This document shows, piece after piece, positions 12,375-18,085 of a stretch of DNA of 18,085 nucleotides. Source of the DNA: an uncultured Oscillospiraceae bacterium (GTDB lineage Bacteria > Bacillota > Clostridia > Oscillospirales > Acutalibacteraceae); the NCBI GenBank assembly GCA_900543305.1, contig UQQZ01000050.1, positions 1 through 18,085 of the forward strand, in the 5' to 3' direction. The position numbers and the translations under genes were made by a program. The notes under the pieces were generated by a model. It worked only from the letters and a program-made list of their open reading frames with translations, did no database searches and was not told the origin of the DNA. Each line of letters begins with the position of its first letter. Position 1 is the first letter of the stretch.

Positions 12375-14669
12375 ATGGATATGGAAAAAACCGACTTGAA
12401 AACCCAATTGGCTGAGGTAGCGGAACGAATCCGCACCATGCGGGAAATCACCGGCCTTTCGGAAGAGGAAATGGCCAAGTGCACTGGGGTAACCAAGGAA
12501 GAGTATGAACAGTGCGAGGCAGGGGAAAGAGATTTCAGCTTCACCTTCATCTACAAATGCGCCCAGCGTTTCAGCATTGACCCCACGGACCTGATCAAGG
12601 GCGTCAGCCCTACCCTGTCCACCTACACGGTGAACCGGAAAGGCGACGGCCTGCCCATCACACGCCGGCAGGGTTTCAAATACCTGAACATGGCTCCCCT
12701 CTTTAAAAACAAGACTGCCGAGCCTTTCTTTGTGACCATGCCCTATGAGGAATCCCAGCAGAACGTGGCCATCAAGCTGTCCACCCATGCGGGCCAGGAA
12801 TTCGACATTGTCATCAAGGGCACCATGAAAATGCAGGTGGGCAACCATGTGGAGGTGCTCCACGAAGGGGACTCCATCTATTACAATTCCGCCACTCCCC
12901 ACGGTATGATTGCCACCGACGGCGCAGAGTGCCAGATCTACGCCATTGTCCTCAAGGGAGCGGAAGAATTTGCTCCGGAGCAAGACCATTTCCAGAAGCT
13001 CATCGACCAAAAGCTGGCCCGTCAGGAGCGGGAGACGGTTTCCTCTCCCTTCGTCAAGACCACTTTGGATGAGAACGGCATCCTAAGCGGTATCCAGTTT
13101 ACCAACGAGGAAAAGTTCAACTTCGCCTTTGACATTGTGGACAAGCTGGCGGAAAAGTGCCCCGACAAGCTGGCTATGCTTCATGTGGCCAACGACAAGA
13201 CCGAGCGCCGGTTCACCTTCTCCGACATCAGCCGTTGGTCCTCCAAGACCGCCAATTATCTGGAGAGCCTGGGAATTCAGCGGGGAGACCGGGTCATGGT
13301 GGTGTTAAAGCGCCACTACCAGTTCTGGTTTGTGATCACCGCCCTGCACAAGATGGGCGCCGTGATCATTCCCGCCACCAACCTGCTGATGGAGCACGAC
13401 TTCGATTACCGGTTTAAGGCCGCAGGGGTCAAGGCCATCCTGTGCACCGCCGACGGCCAGGTGGCCGACGAGGCGGAAAAGGCCGCCCAGAACAGCGACA
13501 CCCTGAAAGTGAAGATTATGGTGGGCAAAAACCGCCTGGGCTGGCACGACTTCGACAAGGAAGTGGAATCCTTCCCGGATACCTACGAGCGCAAGCCTGA
13601 CGCTCCCTGCGGCAGCGATCCCATGCTGATGTTCTTCACCTCCGGCACCACCGGTTATCCCAAGATTGCCGAGCACAACTACAAATATGCCCTGGGTCAC
13701 TACATCACCGCCAAGTATTGGCACAATGTGAACCCGGAAGGGCTGCACTTTACCATTTCCGACACGGGCTGGGGCAAGGCCCTGTGGGGCAAGTACTATG
13801 GCCAGTGGATGTGTGAAGCCGCCATCTTCACTTACGACTTTGACAAGTTCGACGCTCACGATATCCTGCCCATGTTCGCCAAGTATCACATCACCACTTT
13901 CTGTGCTCCTCCCACCATGTACCGGTTCTTCATCAAGGAAGACCTGAGCAAATACGATCTGTCCTCCATTGAGTATTCCACCACCGCCGGCGAAGCTTTG
14001 AACCCGGAGGTGTACGAGCAGTGGAAGCGGGCTACGGGCCTGTCCCTGATGGAAGGCTTTGGCCAGACCGAAACCACCCTGACGGTTTACAATCCCGTGG
14101 GCACCGTGCCCAAGACCGGTTCCATGGGCATCCCCAGTCCTCTGTACGATGTGGATATCATCCTGCCTGACGGCACAAGCGCCCCTGTAGGTGAGACGGG
14201 CGAAGTGGTGGTCCGCACCGATAAAGGCGTGCCCTGCGGTCTGTTCATGGGCTATTACCGGGACGAGGAGAAGACCAAGGAAGCCTGGAGCGATGGAGTT
14301 TACCACACCGGCGATACTGCCTGGCGGGATGAGGATGGCTACTTCTGGTATGTGGGCCGTACCGACGATGTGATCAAGTCTTCCGGCTACCGGATTGGGC
14401 CCTTCGAGATCGAGAGTGTGATCATGGAGCTGCCCTATGTGCTGGAATGCGCCGTCACCAGTGCCCCGGACCCCGTCCGTGGCCAGGTGGTCAAAGCGTT
14501 CGTGGTGCTCACCAAGGGCACGGAAGGCACCGATGACCTGAAGAAGGAAATCCAGAACTATGTAAAGAAGCACACCGCTCCTTACAAATATCCCCGGATC
14601 GTGGAGTTCCGGGACGACCTGCCCAAGACCATTTCCGGCAAGATCCGCCGCGTAGAGCTGAAGGGCTGA
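12375..14669 (+). CDS. Fused XRE regulator - cupin - AMP-forming acyl-CoA synthetase
   Basis: One uninterrupted 764-aa frame with three parts. Residues about 12-76 form an XRE-type helix-turn-helix (ITGLSEEEMAKCTGVTKEEY). Residues about 115-195 form a cupin barrel (HAGQEFDIVIKGTMKMQVG, then YYNSATPHGM). From about 235 to the end is an ANL-family adenylating enzyme: TSGTTGYPK at 422-430, EGFGQTETT, YHTGDTAWRDEDGYFWYVGR and catalytic Lys756 in TISGKIRR. The expected reaction is carboxylate + ATP + CoA to acyl-CoA + AMP + PPi; the sequence is closest in feel to the medium-chain/branched acyl-CoA synthetases. The ATG at 12375 has AAAGGGG 8 nt upstream. Control by an isoleucine-type T-box points to a branched acid such as 2-methylbutyrate. 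XRE-cupin proteins usually are separate regulators, so the fusion suggests an enzyme that may also bind DNA. Confidence 0.9.
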   Translation: MDMEKTDLKTQLAEVAERIRTMREITGLSEEEMAKCTGVTKEEYEQCEAGERDFSFTFIYKCAQRFSIDPTDLIKGVSPTLSTYTVNRKGDGLPITRRQGFKYLNMAPLFKNKTAEPFFVTMPYEESQQNVAIKLSTHAGQEFDIVIKGTMKMQVGNHVEVLHEGDSIYYNSATPHGMIATDGAECQIYAIVLKGAEEFAPEQDHFQKLIDQKLARQERETVSSPFVKTTLDENGILSGIQFTNEEKFNFAFDIVDKLAEKCPDKLAMLHVANDKTERRFTFSDISRWSSKTANYLESLGIQRGDRVMVVLKRHYQFWFVITALHKMGAVIIPATNLLMEHDFDYRFKAAGVKAILCTADGQVADEAEKAAQNSDTLKVKIMVGKNRLGWHDFDKEVESFPDTYERKPDAPCGSDPMLMFFTSGTTGYPKIAEHNYKYALGHYITAKYWHNVNPEGLHFTISDTGWGKALWGKYYGQWMCEAAIFTYDFDKFDAHDILPMFAKYHITTFCAPPTMYRFFIKEDLSKYDLSSIEYSTTAGEALNPEVYEQWKRATGLSLMEGFGQTETTLTVYNPVGTVPKTGSMGIPSPLYDVDIILPDGTSAPVGETGEVVVRTDKGVPCGLFMGYYRDEEKTKEAWSDGVYHTGDTAWRDEDGYFWYVGRTDDVIKSSGYRIGPFEIESVIMELPYVLECAVTSAPDPVRGQVVKAFVVLTKGTEGTDDLKKEIQNYVKKHTAPYKYPRIVEFRDDLPKTISGKIRRVELKG

Positions 14670-14753
14670 GTCTGAAGGCAAGTTTTCTCCCAACCCCAAG
14701 AGAATTGGGGAGAGGATATTATTTGCCTTGAAAATAGGGAAATAGTTTTGTGA

Positions 14754-14802
14754 AACCGGCATCTTTGAGACCTGAAAGGGTTTTCGGAGGTGCCGGTTTT
14801 TT
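14754..14802 (+). terminator. Terminator of the acyl-CoA synthetase gene
   Basis: AACCGGCA pairs with TGCCGGTT, with extra internal pairing, and is followed by six T. A smaller CCCCAA/TTGGGG hairpin without a T-run lies just upstream (about 14694-14710). The rest of 14670-14952 holds the next gene's promoter and nothing else I can identify. Confidence 0.8.
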
Positions 14803-14894
14803 GAAAACGGAAACCCGCACCGGAATTTCGTGACCCAGTGGGAAAAACCATTTCAGGGAGCAGGAGGGATTCCCGGACTTAGAAAATTTCTCGG

Positions 14895-14923
14895 TAGAAC
14901 TGAGAAGGGGAACGTGGTATACT
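14895..14923 (+). promoter_or_regulatory. Probable promoter of the D-amino-acid operon
   Basis: TATACT at 14918-14923 is a good -10; 17 bp upstream is TAGAAC, a weak -35 (three of six). It lies about 30 nt before the start codon of the PLP enzyme gene. A weak -35 may mean that an activator is needed. Confidence 0.5.
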
Positions 14924-14952
14924 GAGAAAAAATCCATGGGAGGATTGATTGT

Positions 14953-16071
14953 ATGATACAGGTGCCGGAAACACCCTGCCTTGTGGTAGATGTGGCCAAG
15001 GCCAGGGAAAATGTGCTGAAAATGCAGCGGGCGGTGGAGGCTTGCGGCTGCAAGCTGCGGCCCCACATCAAAACCCATAAAATGCCATACTTCATGCAGA
15101 TGCAGCTGGAAGCCGGGGCGGCAGGCATCACCTGTGCCAAGGTCAGCGAGGCGGAGGTCATGACCCGGGGGGGAGCTCAGGATATCTTCATCGCTTATCC
15201 CATGATCGGGGACTTCCGGATCCGTCGGGCCCTGGCCCTGCAAAAGCAGGTCCGGCGGCTGATTTTGGCAGTGGACAGCCTGGAAGGGGCCAAGATGCTT
15301 TCCCAGGCGGCCCAGCGAGAGGGGATCACCTGGGAGGTCCGGCTGGAGGTGGACACAGGCGCCAAGCGTACCGGAGTGCCCCGGGAGCAAATGGTGGCTT
15401 TGGGAAAGGCCATCCATGTTCTGCCTGGCCTGAATCTGACTGGCATTTACACGTTCAAGAGTCTGGTACTCCACGACCAGCCCACCGAGGACAACAAGGC
15501 GGCGGCTCAGGAGGAAGGGGAATTGATGCACGCTTTGGCACAGCAGCTGCGGGAGGCGGGTGTGCCGATTCAGGACGTGAGCGCCGGCAGCACACCTACG
15601 GGCCTTCTGGTGGCCCAAACGGGACTGGTCAACGAGGTGCGGCCGGGGACGTATATTTTTTCCGATTGGATGCTCACCAAGGAGCACTGCGCCAAGTTTG
15701 AGAACATTGCGGTGCGGCTGTATGCCACAGTGGTGAGTACACCAGAACCGGGCTACGCGGTCATTGACGGGGGAACCAAGACCTTCCCCATGGATATCCC
15801 CCTGGACACTGCCCCTTGTTATTATCCCGGATATGCCATTCCTCTGGGGGAGGACGGAAAACCCAATGAGAATTTGCAGCTGCGGCGCATGAACGAGGAG
15901 CACGGAATCCTCACCGCCAAAAACGGAGAGACAGGGTTGAAGGTAGGCCAGATGCTGGAGATGGTGCCCATTCATGTGTGCACGGCGGTGAACATGCAGA
16001 ACCATGTATTCCTGCTGGATAAGGGGAATCTCCGGGAAATGCCTGTGGCGGCAAGGGGGATGCTGGTATGA
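14953..16071 (+). CDS. DSD1-family PLP enzyme (D-serine dehydratase / D-threonine aldolase type)
   Basis: A 372-aa fold-type III PLP enzyme. The cofactor Lys40 lies in RPHIKTHK, the family signature, and the N-terminal barrel starts ETPCLVVDVAKARENV. The C-terminal beta domain ends with IHVCTAVN (His341, Cys343), the His-x-Cys pair that binds zinc in eukaryotic-type D-serine dehydratase and the divalent metal in D-threonine aldolase. This argues against a simple alanine racemase, which lacks that site. Sequence alone does not separate dehydratase from aldolase. The ATG has GGGAGGA 8 nt upstream. It overlaps the deacylase gene by 4 nt (ATGA), so both are made together. A RidA-family gene nearby favours the dehydratase, which releases an enamine. 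Confidence 0.88.
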   Translation: MIQVPETPCLVVDVAKARENVLKMQRAVEACGCKLRPHIKTHKMPYFMQMQLEAGAAGITCAKVSEAEVMTRGGAQDIFIAYPMIGDFRIRRALALQKQVRRLILAVDSLEGAKMLSQAAQREGITWEVRLEVDTGAKRTGVPREQMVALGKAIHVLPGLNLTGIYTFKSLVLHDQPTEDNKAAAQEEGELMHALAQQLREAGVPIQDVSAGSTPTGLLVAQTGLVNEVRPGTYIFSDWMLTKEHCAKFENIAVRLYATVVSTPEPGYAVIDGGTKTFPMDIPLDTAPCYYPGYAIPLGEDGKPNENLQLRRMNEEHGILTAKNGETGLKVGQMLEMVPIHVCTAVNMQNHVFLLDKGNLREMPVAARGMLV

Positions 16072-17642
16072 TCCATATTAAGAATGTGAAGATTGTAGAC
16101 GGCACCGGCGCCCCGGCCTACCCGGGGGAACTGCTGCTCGACGGGGACACCTTGCGGGAAGTGAGCGCTGTTCCCTTGGGGAATCTGGATGCTGAAACCA
16201 TAGATGGGGAAGGGCGTCTTGCCACCCCGGGGTTCATCGACGCCCACCGTCACTGCGACCTGGCAGCGCTGTACGATCCGGATTTCGGCGCATTGGAACT
16301 GGCCCAGGGCATCACCACGGCGGTGATGGGCAACTGCGGGCTGGCGCCGGCTCCCTGTGCAGCTCCTCTGCGGGACGAGTTGTACGATTTTTTGGCGCCC
16401 TGTCTGGGAGACGCTCCCCGGGACAGCTATTTTCCCAAAGTGTCCGATTTTATGGATGCCTTATCCCGAAGGAAAGTTCCCTTGAATCTGGGCGTCCTGG
16501 GATGTACCGGGGCCATCACCACGGCAGCCAAGGGATTTGGCAACGTGCCATTTGACCGGGAATCCCGGGAAAAGGCGGAGTATTATGTCCGGGACGCCAT
16601 GGAGGCGGGAGCTTTAGGGCTGTCCTGCGGGATCATGTACACTCCGGAGTGTTACAGCACCACCGAGGATTTTGCCTTTCTGGCCAAAGTAGCCGGAGAA
16701 TACGGCGGATATCTCACCAGTCACATCCGGGGAGAGGGCAACAGTCTGACCCAGTCGGTGGAGGAAGTGGTGGAGATTGGCCGGAAATCCGGCGTAGGGG
16801 TCAATATCAGCCACTTCAAAGTGACCGGGCTGAAAAATCACGGCTGGGGACTGGATCGGGCCATTCAGGTCACAGAAGAGGCCAGGGCCGCCGGTCAGGA
16901 CGTCACCGCCGATGCCTACCCCTATCCGGCAGGGTCCACCACCATCTTGTCCCTGGTGCCCCCCACCGTGGTGGAAGCCGCCGGAGGAGACACGGTGGCT
17001 TTCCTGGGAACTGGGGAAGGATGCCGGCTGCTGGAGCAGGAGCTGGAGAAGGATTTTCCCGATTGGGACAATATGGTGTTTTCAATTGGCTGGGATCGTA
17101 TTATAATTAGTTCTGTAGAGGCCCAGGAGGACCGGGATTTAGCGGGACTCTCCTTTGCCCAAGGAGCTCGGAAGCTGGGGCTTTCGGAAGCGGAGCTTTT
17201 TTGCCATCTGTTGGAGGGCAGCGGGAGCCGGGTGGGGGTTATCCTCATGAGCATGGCCCAGTCGGATGTGGATCGGGTGCTGCAGCTGCCCTATGTGTCG
17301 CTGATTTCTGATTCCCTTTACGGAGGCGGGGACATGCCTCACCCCAGACTCTACGGCAGCTTCCCCAAGTTCTTGCGGGAGTATGTCCGGGAGAAAAAGC
17401 TGATCCCCTTGGAAACGGCTGTCCGGAAGATGACCTGGCAGCCTGCCAAACGGCTGGGCCTTTCGGACCGGGGCATTCTAGCGCCGGGGTGCAAGGCGGA
17501 CCTGTTGCTTTTTGATCCGGAGACCTTTACAGACCGTGCTACCTTTGCCGAACCCCGGCAGTTGTCCACGGGGCTCTGGAAAGTGTTTGTCAATGGACAG
17601 GACCCGGAAACCCTGCCTGGTCGAATCGTCAAGAGAAACTGA
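16068..17642 (+). CDS. N-acyl-D-amino-acid deacylase (D-aminoacylase, amidohydrolase superfamily)
   Basis: A 524-aa metal-dependent amidohydrolase that should cleave N-acyl-D-amino acids to a free D-amino acid and a carboxylate. The metal and catalytic residues line up with those of Alcaligenes D-aminoacylase: His60 and His62 in FIDAHRHCDL, Cys90 in MGNCGLAP, His219 in TSHIRGEG, His249 in NISHFK and Asp415 in LISDSLYGGG. The C-terminal small beta domain (ILAPGCKADLLLFDPETF) is also typical. Length is normal for the family. Its start codon overlaps the stop of the PLP enzyme gene, implying translational coupling and a shared D-amino acid substrate. A short AT-rich patch of unusual codons lies near residues 342-350. 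Acyl group and side-chain preference cannot be read from sequence. Confidence 0.92.
   Translation: MIHIKNVKIVDGTGAPAYPGELLLDGDTLREVSAVPLGNLDAETIDGEGRLATPGFIDAHRHCDLAALYDPDFGALELAQGITTAVMGNCGLAPAPCAAPLRDELYDFLAPCLGDAPRDSYFPKVSDFMDALSRRKVPLNLGVLGCTGAITTAAKGFGNVPFDRESREKAEYYVRDAMEAGALGLSCGIMYTPECYSTTEDFAFLAKVAGEYGGYLTSHIRGEGNSLTQSVEEVVEIGRKSGVGVNISHFKVTGLKNHGWGLDRAIQVTEEARAAGQDVTADAYPYPAGSTTILSLVPPTVVEAAGGDTVAFLGTGEGCRLLEQELEKDFPDWDNMVFSIGWDRIIISSVEAQEDRDLAGLSFAQGARKLGLSEAELFCHLLEGSGSRVGVILMSMAQSDVDRVLQLPYVSLISDSLYGGGDMPHPRLYGSFPKFLREYVREKKLIPLETAVRKMTWQPAKRLGLSDRGILAPGCKADLLLFDPETFTDRATFAEPRQLSTGLWKVFVNGQDPETLPGRIVKRN
17079..17107 (+). promoter_or_regulatory. Promoter-like sequence inside the deacylase gene
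   Basis: TTTTCA (17079-17084), 17-bp spacer and a perfect TATAAT (17102-17107) lie inside the deacylase gene, in an AT-rich patch that uses ATA, ATT and AGT codons. It could give extra transcription of the RidA-family gene about 620 nt downstream. It may equally be chance. Confidence 0.25.
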
Positions 17643-17669
17643 GTCTTTCGGCGAAACCTTAGGAGACTG

Positions 17670-17685
17670 CCCCCCGGTTGGGGGG
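17670..17685 (+). other. GC-only hairpin between the deacylase and RidA-family genes
   Basis: Six C, a GGTT loop and six G, followed by ATTTCAT rather than a real T-run. It is too poor in T to call an intrinsic terminator. It may be a partial terminator or an mRNA-stability element that sets the level of the RidA-family gene relative to the two genes before it. Confidence 0.4.
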
Positions 17686-17730
17686 ATTTCATAGATCTCA
17701 TTTTATATGTAGAAGAAAGGATGAAGTACC

Positions 17731-18085
17731 ATGAGCAAAGTAGAAGAAAAGCTGCAAGAGCTTGGTTTGACCCTGCCTGAGCCTCCTGCCAAGGGCGGCG
17801 CCTATGCCCCCGCCAAGAAGTTTGGCAAGGGCCTGTATTATGTGTCTGGCTGCGGCCCCTCCACCGACGGCACCCCCATTACCGGGAAGCTGGGTGAGGA
17901 CGTGACCGTGGAACAGGGCTACGAGTATGCCAAAGGTTCCATGCTCAATGTGCTGGCAGTGCTCAAGCGGGAGATCGGGGACCTGGACAAGGTGAAGAAC
18001 GCGGTAAAGGTCACCTGCTTCGTGGCGTCCACGGCGGATTTCTACAGCCAGCCTCAGGTGGCCAACGGCGGCACCGAGCTGCTGA
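17731..18085 (+). CDS. RidA-family (YjgF/YER057c/UK114) protein, 3' end outside the window
   Basis: The first 118 codons are visible and the gene runs off the window. The sequence begins MSKVEEKLQELGLTLPEPPA and continues with YYVSGCGPSTDGTPITGKLG, LAVLKREIGDLDKVKNAVK and CFVASTADFYSQP. This is the RidA-like subgroup with the LPEPPAP-type N-terminus, usually about 150 aa long and often next to amino acid catabolic genes. RidA proteins hydrolyse reactive enamine/imine intermediates such as 2-aminoacrylate. The catalytic Arg of true RidA lies near the C-terminus, outside the window, so activity cannot be checked. The ATG has AAAGGA 9 nt upstream. It lies 88 nt after the deacylase gene with no clear terminator between, and probably shares its transcript. 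Confidence 0.85.
   Translation, partial: MSKVEEKLQELGLTLPEPPAKGGAYAPAKKFGKGLYYVSGCGPSTDGTPITGKLGEDVTVEQGYEYAKGSMLNVLAVLKREIGDLDKVKNAVKVTCFVASTADFYSQPQVANGGTELL

Noticed and set aside
13305..16005. Two long minus-strand open frames opposite the ligase and the PLP enzyme
   Set aside because: They cross the terminator and promoter regions between genes and show no family motif, whereas the plus-strand frames have intact catalytic residues.

Overview
The window reads as chromosomal DNA of a GC-rich, strictly anaerobic member of the Bacillota, most likely class Clostridia near the Oscillospiraceae. The reasons are purine-rich ribosome binding sites of the AGGAGG type, vegetative promoters close to TTGACA-17-TATAAT, two T-box leaders, an ApbE/NusG-II/Gx redox cluster, an Mrp/NBP35 Fe-S ATPase and amino-acid-centred metabolism. 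The placement is inference; no rRNA or marker gene is present. I see no insertion sequence, prophage, CRISPR array or tRNA.

Layout. (1) 1-1652, minus strand: a CNNM/CorC-type divalent cation transporter behind a leader of about 215 nt. The leader has a consensus promoter, a small ORF that opens with an acidic and proline-rich stretch, and a strong intrinsic terminator inside that ORF. (2) 1730-2239, plus: an orphan lipoprotein. (3) 2288-4371, minus: an operon of ApbE flavin transferase, NusG-domain-II protein and Gx transporter, a set associated with extracytosolic flavoprotein electron transfer. (4) 4391-5212, minus: a cytidylate-kinase-like protein. (5) 5259-7517, plus: an OmpR-type response regulator and its histidine kinase. 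(6) 7550-9152, plus: an Mrp/NBP35 ATPase and a small flavodoxin-like protein, each followed by a terminator.

(7) 9209-14802, plus: the most interesting part. A T-box leader with a leucine (CUG) specifier precedes a YkvI-like transporter and a GldA-type metal-dependent dehydrogenase. A second T-box, best read as isoleucine (AUC), precedes one long protein that joins an XRE DNA-binding domain, a cupin domain and an AMP-forming acyl-CoA synthetase. My reading is a branched-chain amino acid shortage island: uncharged tRNA-Leu turns on uptake, and uncharged tRNA-Ile turns on activation of a branched short-chain acid (2-methylbutyrate is the obvious candidate) that some anaerobes reductively carboxylate to make isoleucine.

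(8) 14895-18085, plus: a D-amino-acid module. A DSD1-type PLP enzyme (D-serine dehydratase or D-threonine aldolase) overlaps an N-acyl-D-amino-acid deacylase by 4 nt, followed by a RidA-family enamine/imine deaminase cut by the window end. Together they could deacylate an N-acyl-D-amino acid, break down the freed D-amino acid and quench the reactive enamine.
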